Shown in pieces: positions 21,183-32,592 of a DNA stretch of 64,000 bases (the first letter of the stretch is position 1; each line of letters begins with the position of its first letter). The stretch is from the NCBI RefSeq assembly GCF_020520425.1, contig NC_079487.1:106674141-106738140 (forward strand), read 5' to 3'. Source of the stretch: Spinacia oleracea (taxonomy: Eukaryota; Streptophyta; Magnoliopsida; Caryophyllales; Amaranthaceae). The position numbers were made by a program, and so were the translations under genes. The notes under the pieces are model-generated. The model ran no database searches. It was not told the DNA's origin and was given only the letters and a program-made list of their open reading frames with translations.

Positions 21183-24100
21183 TCATTCAATGGGCTTCAA
21201 GCCCATCCCTTCCGATGTTTCCAAAACTAGTTTTCTACATAGGCCTTTCGTTAACGGATCCGCAATGTTCATTTCAGACTTTACATAGTCTAGTGATATC
21301 ACCCCACTTGACAACAATTCTTTGACGGCCTTGTGCCTCAAGCGAATGTGCCTTTTCTTCCCATTGTAGGCATGGTTGTTTGCCACAGCAATAGCCGCTT
21401 GCGAATCACAATGAAGTGCAACTGAAGGAGCTGGCTTCCCCCACAGCGGAATATCTGCAAGCACATTTCTCAACCATTCTGCCTCATGACCTGCCAATTC
21501 AAGAGCAATAAACTCAGATTCCATAGTAGACATAGCAGTACAAGATTGTTTACAAGATTTCCAAGACACAGCTCCACCCCCTAGGGTGAAAACATAACCA
21601 CTGGTAGAGTTAATTTCATCATTTCCAGAAACCCAGTTGGCATCACAATAGCCTTCCAAAACTCCTGGAAACTTGGAGTAGTGCAAACTCCAATCCATGG
21701 TACCCTTAAGGTACCTAAGCAATCTCTTCAAAGCATCCCAATGTTCATGACTTGGGTTATGAGTGTACCTGCTCAATCTACTCACAGAATAAGCAATGTC
21801 AGGTCTAGTGTAGTTCATTAGAAACATAACACTACCAATAATCTTAGCATATTCAGAGTGGCTAACAGGATCACCATTATTTTTCTTTAAGTGGATGCTT
21901 GGATCATAGGGAGTCCTAACTGGCTCGACGTCAAAAGAGTTAAACTTTTTAAGTAATTTTTCAACATAGTGAGCTTGGCTAAGAGAAATGCCATTTGGAG
22001 TTCTCTTGATTTTTACTCCTAAAATCACATATGCCTCACCCATATCTTTCATTTCAAATTTAGAACTTAGAAAACTTTTTGTCTCACTTACACGATCCAA
22101 GTTAGTCCCAAAAATTAACATATCATCCACATAAAGACAAATAATCACACAACCATCAGAATCATGCTTAGAGTAAACACAAGAATCACCTTCATTTACA
22201 TGGAACCCATTACTTGTTATAGTCTTGTCAAATTTGTCATGCCATTGTTTTGGAGCTTTCTTAAGCCCATACAAAGACTTGAATAATTTACAAACCTTAT
22301 TCTCTTGACCAGGAACAACAAACCCTTCTGGTTGAACCATGTAAATTTCCTCATCCAAATCACCATTTAAAAATGCAGTTTTAACATCCATTTGATGCAC
22401 AACAAGATCATGAATGCAAGCAAGAGCAATCAAAGTTCTAATAGTAGCAATTTTAGTGACAGGAGAGTAAGTATCAAAATAATCAACACCATACCTTTGG
22501 GTGAATCCCCTTACCACAATTCTAGCCTTATACTTGTCAATGGATCCAGTGGATTTCAATTTTTTCCTAAAGATCCATTTACAAGTAATGGGCTTGCAAC
22601 CCCTAGGCAAATCAACCAACTCCCAAGTATTGTTACTTAGGATTGACTGAAGTTCACTATCTATTGCCTCTTTCCAAAACACTGCATCAACAGATTTCAT
22701 AGCCTCTTCATAGGTTCTAGGATCATCTTCCAAAATAAAGACATAAACAAAGTCATCATCAATCAGGTAAGGTTCAGTTAAGAAAGCAGTAATAAAATCA
22801 TCACCATAACTGGTTTCCTTTCTTGCCCTCTTGCTCCTCCTTGGCTCCAATTCAGAATTCACATTAGAGGTGGGAGGAGCAGCAACAGACATACTGGAAG
22901 AAGTGTTAGAAGAAGGCACATCATTGATACAAGATATTTTCAAAGGAAATGCAGTTTCAAAAAACTCGGCATCTCTTGCCTCAATGATGTTACCACCTGC
23001 ATAAGAATTGTTAGCACCCTTAACAAGAAAACGATATGCAGCACTTTGGTAAGCATAACCAATAAAAATACAATCAGCAGTTTTAGGACCAATCTTGTCC
23101 CTTTTGAAGCTGGGTATAGCCACCTTTGCTAGACACTCCCACACTTTCAAGTAACTTAGGTTAGGTGCACGACCCTTCCATATTTTCGTATGGAGTCTTG
23201 TCTAGCTTCTTGTGAGGTACCCTGTTCAAAACATGACAAGCAGATAATATAGCTTCCCCCCACATGTTATCAGAAAACCCAGAACTTATAAGCATAGAAT
23301 TCATCATGTTCTTCAATGTTCTGTTCTTCCTTTCAGCAATCCCATTCTGCTCGGGTGTGTAGGGAGCCGTTGTCTCATGTATGATCCCATTCTGCTCACA
23401 AAATGCCTTAAGAGTGTTAGGGTCATACTCACCACCCCTATCACTCCTAAGTCTCTTGATCTTCCTATCAAGTTGGTTCTCCACTTCGGCCTTGTATTTG
23501 AGGAACATTTCCTCAGCCTCATCTTTTGACCTGAGAAGATAAACCATGGTAAATCTTGAGCAGTCATCAACAAAAGTAATATAATACCTTTTACCACCCC
23601 TGCTCTCATAATTTTTAAAATCCTCCAAGTCACTATGAACAAGCTCTAGTACTTCAGTTTGTCTATCTATTGATTTAAATGGCTTCTTTGCAAACTTGGC
23701 TTCAACACATACTTCACATTTTGCAAAATCAGTTTTAGAAAAGCTGGGAATCAAGTTAAGTTGTTTAAGCTTTTTAATTGAAGCAATGTTGAGATGACCC
23801 AACCTTGCATGCCATAAATCAATAGACTCGGCAATATAAACAGAAGAAGTACTAGCATTCTTATTCATAATTTCAAGTTTGACATCAAGAGTAAATAAAC
23901 CCCCATTACAGAAACCCTTTCCCACAAATTCCCCATTGTGAGTAATAACAAGCCTATCAGAATCAAATGAAAGCTTCAATCCAGCCTTCATTAGCAAGCT
24001 ACCAGAAATTAGATTCCTACGCATTTCCGGAACATGCAAGACATTGGTAAGAGTAATAAGTTTTCCAGAGGTAAGAGTGAGAACGATCTTCCCTTTGCCT

Positions 24101-25119
24101 TGAACAGTTGCAGAAGCTGAATTACCCATGAAGACATTTTCACCATCAATTTTTTCGTAGGTAGTGAACATGTCTTTGTTGGTGCAGATGTGTCTCGTTG
24201 CTCCAGTATCAACGATCCATTCAGCAACATTACCTGTCAAGTTAGCTTCTGAAACAACAGCAATAAAATGGTTAGGATCAGAAACTTCATTAGCTTCAGC
24301 AAGGTTGGCTTGGTTCTGATCAGGCTTCTTCTTGGATCTGCAATCTACAGACTTGTGACCAGTTTTCCCACATTCAAAGCATTTTCCCTTGAACTTATAC
24401 TTCATTGGTTTCCCTTGAGGTTTGAAAGGACTTCCCTTTCCCTTAAACCTATCAGAATATGCATTAGGCTTAGGTTCTACAAGGGTAGCCTTAGCGGAAC
24501 CGGAAAACACAGATTGACCCTTATCCTTAATACGATTTTCCTCCTCAATTTTCAGGTGACCTACAAGCTCCTCTAAGGTAAGGTCCTTCTTTTTATGCAT
24601 CAACTGATTACGAAAATCTTTCCAAGAGGGTGGGAGTTTCTCAATTAAAACTATAACAAGAGTAATATCACAAATACCCAAACCCTCGGCAGCCATAGCA
24701 ATGCAAATATTTTCATAAGCATGAATCTGATCAATAATTGGTTTATCATCTTGAACTTGAAAACCTAACCACTTACTGACACAATAACGCTTAGTACCAG
24801 CATCATCAGTTCCATACTTCTTTTCTAATGCATCCCAAATATCCCTAGCATGACCAAACCCCATATAGATATCAAGAAATGCATTCGACATATGATGCAG
24901 CAACATGCCCTTACATGTCCTATCATCTTTAGCAAATTTCAACTCAAAAGCATGCAATTCAGTTTCATCATCAGGTTCGACAACATCATCAAGCACATAA
25001 GCAATCTCAATTTGTTCTAAATAAAATCGCATCCTAACAGCCCAACGTTTATAATTCTTGCCATCAAGAGGTTCTAACTTAGACATATCAGGAATCATGA
25101 ATTTCGAAGTCAAAGCCAT
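21183..25119 (-). pseudogene. gag-pol region of copia element 1
   Basis: Copia order is complete on the minus strand: gag, CCHC zinc knuckle (CFECGKTGHKSVDC, near 24345-24390), aspartic protease (WIVDTGATRHIC, near 24200), integrase (about 23300-23800), reverse transcriptase (about 21950-22660, with [10 protein letters not shown]) and RNase H (about 21240-21560). Gag starts about 18 bp after the LTR. About one coding interruption in total; treated as a fossil. Confidence 0.9.
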
Positions 25120-25121
25120 AA

Positions 25122-25240
25122 GAATCGTCTTTTAGATTGTTGAGACTAAACCAAAAATTAGAACAAACTTATCTGATTCGATGAACTGAACGAAGAACAA
25201 TTGTTGCGTCGTGGACACCCACTGTCCTAAAAGACGATTC
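25122..25240 (-). other. 14-bp inverted repeat spanning the LTR end of copia element 1
   Basis: On the element's strand CTAAAAGACGATTC begins 2 nt after the LTR end (25135-25122), where a primer-binding site is expected; its exact complement GAATCGTCTTTTAG lies inside the LTR at 25240-25227. The pair could fold in the element's RNA. Confidence 0.7.
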
Positions 25241-25888
25241 CGCGCTACCTCCCGGTGCAGTAGAACAGAATGCGGTCGCCCTCCAGGATTAGCGCAACTC
25301 CGACGTTGTGTGCACTCACAAAGCCGGATGGAGTCAGAACATATGCCCAAAACTGAGAGCAATTTTGTGTGAGAGAAAGAATGTGTTTTCGTATTTGTGT
25401 GAATGATTTTCTGTGTTTGAAGGAAACTGAAACTCTGATTTAAGTAATCAGAAGGAGAGCAACTCAACAGACAAAAACGGCTGAGGGAATGAATATTGCA
25501 ACAGCCAAAAACCGGCAGAAACATTGAATGTAGTAACGGACGTAATTAATGGTAATTAATCCAACGGTTACGTAATCAATACAGATTCCCGTAACAATGA
25601 CTTAACCAAAACAGTCCAGTTACCAAAAAGAATAGGGTTGACCCACAAAACCCACCCCACGCCCGCATTCCCAAGGGCCCAAGGCCCAAGGCCCACGGCC
25701 CGAGCCCGGCCCGGCGCGCGCGCGTGTGTGATGTGTCCACCCATACCATTCTCACGCTTTCTTAAACAAGAGTTACACTCATTCCCCAATTAATAAACAA
25801 AGAGAATATGAAGAGTTTTTTCCATGTGGGACTCTTTTATTTTCACTCACTTTTTTCCCTTTGTGTTTCCCAATGAGAATTTCCAACA
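25138..25888 (-). repeat. 5' LTR of copia element 1
   Basis: 751 bp, near-identical to 19861-20624. A TATA-like stretch (minus TTACTTAAAT) at about 25440 may mark the promoter. Confidence 0.93.
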
Positions 25889-26120
25889 ATAATTCATGTA
25901 CAAATAAGCTAGTACTGCCCTCATCGAGATAATTGAACTTTATTATTGCTAGAAATTGTAAAGGTGTTGGTTTCATAAGATCTATTAGTTCAATAGTATT
26001 TAGAAATTGCAGGAAATCAAGCTAGTAAAAGAAACAATGTAGAAGTAGAAATAACACACTGACCTCGCGGTAATTATGTAGGATTACTATACGGAGTAGT
26101 AAACTTAGGTCATAACCTTT

Positions 26121-26745
26121 TCAAAAGGTCTTGTATGCACAAAGTGTACAATAAATTTATTGTACACCAACAAATTTGTATCCAGTTTTCTCTAACTTTT
26201 ACTCAATTTTCTCCAACTTTTATATTATTAAAAAAGTTGATAGATAAACATTTTAAAGGGTTAAATGATTAATTTTATACATTATTATTAATTTCAAAGA
26301 AATATTTTTTATTAAATTAAAAAATTTTATCACTAAAAAAAGTTAATAACTTTTGCATATATAAGGGTACACTACAAAATTATGCATCAATTAGAGATGG
26401 ATTTTGAGACGGATACAACAAACGTCTCAAAATAGAGACGGATTACTAAATTTCGTCTCTAAATTAAAATTGAGATGAAATTGTATAGGGAGTTTCAAAA
26501 ATTCCGTCTCAAATTTGTAATGGATTTGCAAGAATTCCGTCTCAAATTGTTTTGAGACGCTCTATATAGAGACGCCTTATTTTCGTCTCAAATCCGTCTC
26601 TAAGCATCATTTTGAGACGGATTTGGACTATATAGAGACGAAATTCCTCGTCTCTATAAAATGATTATTTTGTAGTGGTAACTTTTAGGCATTTTACGTT
26701 AACTTTAACTTCGATGTACGATAATTATCGTACACCCCATGTGCT
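26121..26745. repeat. Non-autonomous element 'A', copy 1, split by a CACTA MITE
   Basis: Starts TCAAAAGGTCTTG.ATGCACAA and ends with a GTAC-rich foldback (CGATAATTATCGTACACC). It matches 43892-44205 along its length, including GATAGATAAA.ATTTTAAAGG and AAATGATTAATTTTATACAT. Both ends carry GTGTAC...GTACAC hairpins. Superfamily not determined. Confidence 0.65.
26370..26677 (+). mobile_element. CACTA-type MITE, GAGACGGA family
   Basis: Begins CACTACAAAATTATG and ends ATTATTTTGTAGTG, with a 3-bp target repeat GTA on both sides (26367-26369, 26678-26680), as CACTA transposases make. The 308-bp body is full of GAGACGGA and TCCGTCTC blocks that can pair. The empty site is visible in the sister copy of the surrounding element near 44138. 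Confidence 0.88.
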
Positions 26746-27139
26746 TCGCTTAAGCTCAACTTCGAGCTTTAGGTTGTTTACATGCTCGTTAGCGGTGCTC
26801 AAACTAGAAGTTTCAAACAAAAGCGGGCCTACGAGAGAAATTTGTGTAGCCTTTTTTTTTTGTTTTTTTTTGAGGGAATAACCTAACCTAAACTATATTT
26901 TACGAAGTAGTATGCTGTAAATTGCAATTTCCTGAAGATCAATAAAAAAAATATCTACGAAAAAAATTGATAAGATATGATGACTTAATTAGACAAAAAT
27001 AGGGATCGAATAGGAACATTTCAAATTTAACTCTGTGTGATTGTTCGTAAATTTTAATTCAAAACGTGAAAACGATTCCGAAAATACACGAATGCATAGG
27101 ATCATACGAAAAACTAGTTCGTATATTCCTCGGAACTAA
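26746..27139. other. Intergenic, no feature seen
   Basis: AT-rich 3' side of the TPD1-like gene at 27140. Poly-T runs only. Confidence 0.35.
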
Positions 27140-27777
27140 TTAAGAACAAGCAATTTGAGAATTCTTCAAAGAGAAGTTGTACATTTGATCCCATGAATAT
27201 TTGAATTTAAAGGTAGAACTTGGAGCAATAGCATTTCCGTTGTTGATGGTACAATCCGAGCCATCTTTGTTTAAAATGGAATGATCGATTGGTTCTTGTG
27301 TTTGAAATCCATCGCATGATAAAATTATATCCACAAACACACATGAACATGTATTTTCAATGCTAACTTCGTACTCAGCCTTCCCTCCTACTTGTGTTCC
27401 GGTTGACACTTGATTGATTTTCAAGTCCTCATTTGTGCATATACTACTTCCTGTAAAATAAATAATTAAATAAAATCATGTTCGTTATACCATGTACGAC
27501 TATGACTTTGTGTTCTTCACCTTGTTATTATTGCTAATTAGATCAGACCAGATCAGATCATATCAGATCAAAGAAGTAAAAAATACTCACATAAAACATT
27601 CAGATATATCGGACCATATCATAAATTAAAAAAGTCAGACCAAATGAGGTGAAAAGAACAATGCCTACGTAAATATTTAATATTTTGCGAGAAAAACAAA
27701 CGTAAATGAATCTTACCTCCATGAACTACACAAATGAAAAAGAAAAGTGCAACGAGGGATTTGACAAGTACCGCCAT
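27140..27777 (-). CDS. TPD1-like secreted cysteine-rich protein
   Basis: Two exons, 27777-27717 and 27450-27140, joined in phase 1 to give 123 residues. Exon 1 encodes a signal peptide (MAVLVKSLVALFFFICVVHG). The mature part starts SSICTNEDLKINQ and has the TPD1 family pattern: ENTCSC, then ILSCDGFQTQEPIDHSIL, CTINNGNAI, FKFKYSWD and a final Cys (SQIACS). TPD1-type proteins are secreted ligands; TPD1 of Arabidopsis signals through the EMS1/EXS receptor kinase, but divergent family members have no known role. This copy is short and lacks a long propeptide. The intron position is the same as in the 35588 copy. The nearest neighbours are transposons, not related genes. Confidence 0.82.
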
Positions 27778-27872
27778 TGCAATAGTTGGGAGGAATTAGA
27801 TAAATCCCTTCGTATTTTATTTTTCTTTGTATATGAAAGACTTTGATGATTTTACCAATGATGCTATTGACC

Positions 27873-27880
27873 TATTTATA
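27873..27880 (-). promoter_or_regulatory. TATA box of the TPD1-like gene
   Basis: Minus-strand CACTATAAATAGG, a strong plant TATA match, about 100 bp before the start codon at 27777; transcription would start near 27848. Confidence 0.65.
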
Positions 27881-28179
27881 GTGGAGGAAGAACTGATCTT
27901 AGGTTGACAATATTTTACTTTCTTTATTTGTTTGATTTTTTTTTAAATTTTTGAATATATATTCCTTATGTGCTTGAGAATATGAAAATAAACCATCGGA
28001 AAAAAAGATATTGAGGATTTATTTCTAAGTAAAAAAAATCTGGAGGATTTCTCTATAAAAAGAAATGATCGGAGGATATCTTTCTCTTTATTTTAGGGGT
28101 AATTTTGTCTTAAAAAAAATTGGAGGATTTAATTCTAGGACGGTTGTATTTGCATATGATATCTTCTTTTGTAATAAAA

Positions 28180-30049
28180 CTAGTATAATACCCGTGCGAT
28201 GCACGATTTATAATCTAAACATAAATTATTATGAAATTTGGTAGATAATTATGATCAATATAGAGTTTATAAATATTCTTCAAATAAAAAATGATTAATA
28301 ATGGATAAATTGTTATTACTCATTCGGTGTCTTGCTTATTAAAACAATTAAAACAAATAAAGGTACATAGATAAAATTATTCCATTCTCATTCACCACTT
28401 GTGTCAAGCGTAAGTTATCTTACCCGTCTTTCACTTCGTTATTAATTCTCACTTAATACTCGCACAGTCACTCGCCAACCTGATTACCCGGCCACTTAAC
28501 ATCTATCTAGATCACCATGTACTTTATTGAGCTAGAGATGACTTTGAGGCGGGAGAAGACTTGCACACCCGCACCCACCTACAATTCTCATCTTCATCCT
28601 CCCATCCACGATAAGAAGGATACCCACCCCTCTCAACCCCCGTCTCGAGAGGTACAAAATAAAATCCATCACCTTTTTCATCACCCCCATCCCCGTGTAT
28701 CCACACCCACCCCTAAACTCGACTTTTTTTTGGTAAGAGAGTTTGAATTTTAAAACTCTATTATGGAGCCTCTGAAAATTCGTCTGTCTGATTAGAGTTA
28801 CTGAGCAAATAAACAAAACATTATAATATGTAAGTTAGATGAAAGATTAACGACTCAGACGGGTACAATCTAAAATCCATCATCTCTCCTTCGTCCGCCA
28901 CGAATACATTTGTTGACCCCATTAAACAATAAACTTTCGTCCATTGCCGCCCAATTAAGGCGGATGCACATAGAGATCTCCCAAAAGACCCTCCCCACTG
29001 ACAATCAGACATCCCTATATTCGATAAATTAATCCAAATTTCCTTTCAACTAAATTTTAAATATATTGACTTAAGTTTATTACGAAGTTTTAAAATTTAT
29101 TGTATTAGTTATAATATTGAAAAAAAAAATGAAAAAATTGTATTTAAAAGTGACATACATAATTAGGATTGGTGAGTGTTCTTAAATTCGATCAATTCAA
29201 ACTCACCCTATCACCAAGGTGGTTACATGTTATTCTTATACCCATCAACTAAATATCACTTTTTGTTAGTCAATATTAGTCAATCATCTATGTTTAACTT
29301 TGTCGTCCGACCAATCTAAAATCCAAACTCGCCCCATCACCAAGGTGGTTACATGTTATTCTGATACCCATCCACTAAATATATTTTTTTGTTAGTCAAC
29401 ATTAGTCAATCATCTATGTTTAACTTTGTCGTCCGACCAATCTAAAATCCAAACTCGCCCCATCATCAAGTGTGATTCACCAGTTACATATATTAATATT
29501 TTTTTGCACAAAATTTAGTGATACTGCAACCATTTACATTAATACATAAAACTTATTTTGTTATTGCAAACATATTAATAATATGGAAGTTTAATCATCT
29601 AAATATTATGACTTTGGACATAGTTGATTTCGATATATTATTCAAAACTTCAATCAACATACTCTTAAGACTTCAATAATATAAGCGAATAAATTATTAT
29701 TCGTGCTCCGTATAAAAATATTACGATAATGAGACCTATAAAATGTTTGAGACAACCTTATTAAATACATTAAATCAATAGTTAACTTTTATTATGCATA
29801 CCAGTATTCATTATATGACACAAATTATTAAAATATTGATAGTATTATAATAATATAATTGATAGTCCAAGTTAAATTATTATAAGATTTTCTATATTAA
29901 AGGAACGTTCGAACATGTCCGTACTAAGTATATGGCACAATATCTAAACAAAACTTGATAGCACTTACAATTAGTCATTATATATGTTATAAGAGAGAGA
30001 AATCATACATCGATTTGCCTCTCTTTTAGCATAGTACAGAGTATATAGA
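28180..30049 (-). mobile_element. Helitron-like element(s); 3' end at 28180
   Basis: CTAG at 28180-28183 and the adjacent hairpin CGTGCGATGCACG (minus strand: hairpin, spacer, CTAG, then T) are a classical Helitron 3' end. Candidate 5' ends (TCTATATA... on the minus strand) occur at 30049, 31276 and 31685, so the exact partner is uncertain. The interior has no RepHel protein; the frames at 28517-29012 are low-complexity, proline/histidine-rich shadows. Confidence 0.5.
29198..29449. repeat. Tandem duplication, two 126-bp units
   Basis: Units 29198-29323 and 29324-29449 are equal in length and differ at only a few positions; both include TCACCAAGGTGGTTACATG and AACTTTGTCGTCCGACC. A third, short partial copy begins at 29450. 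Confidence 0.9.
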
Positions 30050-30262
30050 TTTAAATTAAGAAATTTATGGACATGAGTAAATAAGTAATTCGTTTAATCA
30101 ACTATTACCATAAGTAAATATAAGATTTTAGGTAAAATATATACAAATTATATAAATACTTTATCATATGTTAGTCATCATTCACCAATATTATAAAAGA
30201 GGCAAATCAGAGCGGCATTTGTTAGCTCCACATTGCCTCTCTTTTAGTATAGTACTCCATAT
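29985..30262. repeat. Two foldback blocks with AAGAGAGG...CCTCTCTTTT arms
   Basis: Blocks at about 29985-30049 and 30188-30262 each start ATAAGAGAG or ATAAAAGAGGC and end GCCTCTCTTTTAG.ATAGTAC, with 40-60 bp between the arms. They resemble the 5' ends of the Helitron-like family. Confidence 0.6.
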
Positions 30263-30889
30263 ACATATGTTTGTTAAAAATTGACTAAAATATAAGTCAT
30301 TTGTCAGCCTAAAATATTTGACGAAGTTTTTTTAAGTAGAGAGTATTACGTGTTAGTTGCGCATCATTTTTCTTCTGTACGACTTCTTCCATCTTTTTTT
30401 GGATAAACCACTTTATTTTCACGGTTGTTAAAAATAAATTCAACTATTAATATCTTAAATTATCATTTAGTAAAACTTATTTTAAAAAACAGTAGTATTA
30501 TGTAAGTATTTAGAAAAATGCAACAAAATGTTACGGAGTACATGACTATGTTCAACATAAAATATTAATAATCACAAAAAAACAGAAAAAATAGAGGTAT
30601 GTGTGAATATAACAGCTAATGTAAAAATCAAATAGTTACATCTAAAAAATTTAGGAATTATGTAGTAAAATAGTAGATAGATTAGGTTATACAATTAATT
30701 TTTCTCATGTTTAAAGACGTTACAATTTTTTTTTGAAAGTAGTACAATATTACTATTAACAGTGGTGATAATTATCGAATTTAGTTGCTAAATATACTAC
30801 GTATAAAATAGTACAATCATTGACGGTTATAATTATCGCATTTGGTTGTTAAAATATTGTAGAGTACTATTGTAATTTTTTTAATACAT

Positions 30890-31685
30890 TCTTACTCCCA
30901 CTTGATTGATTTTTTAAGTTATTTGTATTCGAATTATGTAAGTACGAAATACAAATAAATAGACTACTTTTAAATTTTTGTAAAAGTTATACTATGTACT
31001 CCGTACAATGGATTAATTTTTTATAAAAAGATGTTACCAAATATAAAAAAGATTTATAATTTTAAAAAATATTCTATATGTACAAATTGTAATCTTTTTT
31101 ATTTTAAGTTAAAGGGAATCAAATATTTTTTTCAAGGTAAAATCTAACAAAATAATTATAGCATCAAGTATTTTATTTATTTTTTAATTTTTTTTAATAT
31201 CTATAAGAGAGGTCAGTCAATGAGTGACATTTGTCATCACCACATTAATTTCCTCTCTTTTAGTATATTATATAGATATAGAGTACTACAATAACTTTTT
31301 ATTATACACTCTTATTCATATTGTATTAATTTTCTAATTTATTTGTATTCTAATATATTATGTAAGTACAAATTGGTAGATTACTAACTTTAAAAAAAAT
31401 AAAATATCCTACTACGTACTCCGTATAATGGACTATTTTTTTTATAAAAAGATAATCATATTGGTTATATTTGTTAACAAAATATAGAAAATATTTTACA
31501 AAATATTTCCCATGTATAGAATGACATCTTTTTATTTTAGGAAAATAGAATCAAATACTTTACAAGGTGAAAGTTAACAAAATACTTTTTTGTTTAATTT
31601 TTTTTATATCTATAAGAGAGGTCAATCAATGAGTTACATTTGTCATCACCACATTGATTTCCTCCCTTTTAGTAAAATATATAGA
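30890..31685. repeat. Two direct repeats, about 400 bp, each ending in a foldback block
   Basis: About 30890-31276 and 31300-31685 share the order TTTGTATTC, ACTCCGTA.AATGGA, TTTTTTATAAAAAGAT, then TATAAGAGAGGTCA.TCAATGAG and CCTC.CTTTTAGTA, each closing with TATAGA before T. The frame at 31590-31781 lies in this repeat and is not a gene. Confidence 0.65.
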
Positions 31686-31757
31686 TATGATTTCATTTTA
31701 ATAGAAATGATCTTTGGTACCGTTAAGTTCGAGCGATTTCCAGCAATAATGTTAGAA

Positions 31758-32023
31758 CACTACAAGAATTTGTATCTTTAACGACAATCTAATTTTGACG
31801 GGTCAAAAATCCCGTCGCAAAAGTTTTCTGCGACGGGTCTAAATAAAGACGGGAACAACCGTCGCAAATGTCTTTTACGACGGGTTAACGACGAGATTTT
31901 CCATTAACGACGGCCCCCTTTTATGACGGATTCGCGATAGAAAATATATCCCGTCATTAATCAATGATTATTGGCCTTTAGTGACGGGATTTCCCGCCGT
32001 TAATGGTACAATTTTTTGTTCTG
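31758..32023 (+). mobile_element. CACTA-type MITE, GACGGG family, copy 2
   Basis: Starts CACTACAAGAATTTGTATC and parallels copy 1 through the GACGGG blocks. The right end is worn (TTTTTTGTTCTG); GAA on both sides could be the 3-bp target repeat. Confidence 0.75.
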
Positions 32024-32577
32024 GAAGATGCGAAAATTCCCAAAATATGCCCAATGTTATGTTTATTCTCATACTACTGTCCACGCAATCAAGCAACCCG
32101 GTCTAATTTTTTTTGTTTACCAGTCAGCACGAAATTGTCAACTGGATTATTTGTTTAAATATGTAAACCACTATTTCAGTTAGCAGTTGTTTCTAAAAAA
32201 ATTATGTTTTCTAAAAATTATGGTAAAAAAGAAAAAATATATATATATAAATTATGTTTTCGAACATCTGTGTGTGTACTGGACATAATCTAATTAAAGA
32301 ATACATATAACAGTCTCATAAATATGCATTATAGTTCTTAAATTAACGAGATAAGAGATTTCGAGTCGAACAACATTTAATTTGAGCGAGTTTGGTTCAT
32401 TTAGTTATCGAACTACAAATTTAAGCTCAAGCTAGGTTTAGTATCAAGTAAATCGAGATGATCAAGCCGAACTTTACCGAACCTAAGACGGACAATTACG
32501 AGCTCTATTCGTGCCTACTCCTACTATAAATGATAGTTCACAAGTTCAAATACCCTTATAAAAAATCAAAGCTTTCT
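32024..32577. other. Intergenic, no feature seen
   Basis: AT-rich, with a short (TA)n tract near 32239. Confidence 0.4.
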
Positions 32578-32592
32578 ATTACGTTTAATTTT
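32578..32592. repeat. Target-site duplication of the LINE (3' side)
   Basis: ATTACGTTTAATTTT, identical to 35155-35169. Confidence 0.9.

Larger units (their letters stand above)
19861..25888 (-). mobile_element. Ty1/copia LTR retrotransposon 1
   Basis: Fossil element on the minus strand, bounded by LTRs at 19861-20624 and 25138-25888 and a perfect 5-bp target repeat ATAAT. It looks nearly whole, with about one interruption of the coding region. The LTRs differ at roughly 13 positions plus a few small indels (about 1.7 percent), suggesting insertion within roughly the last 1-1.5 million years at usual plant rates. The purine-rich tract (minus CCTGTGGGGGAT) adjoins the left LTR. No usual tRNA-Met primer site is seen after the right LTR. 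Confidence 0.95.

Noticed and set aside
28517-29012. Pro/His-rich and Gly-rich frames on both strands
   Set aside because: Low-complexity CACCC-type repeats within a probable Helitron; no domain.
29198-29460. Possible CRISPR-like direct repeats
   Set aside because: Two adjacent 126-bp units without spacers in a plant nuclear context; a plain tandem duplication.
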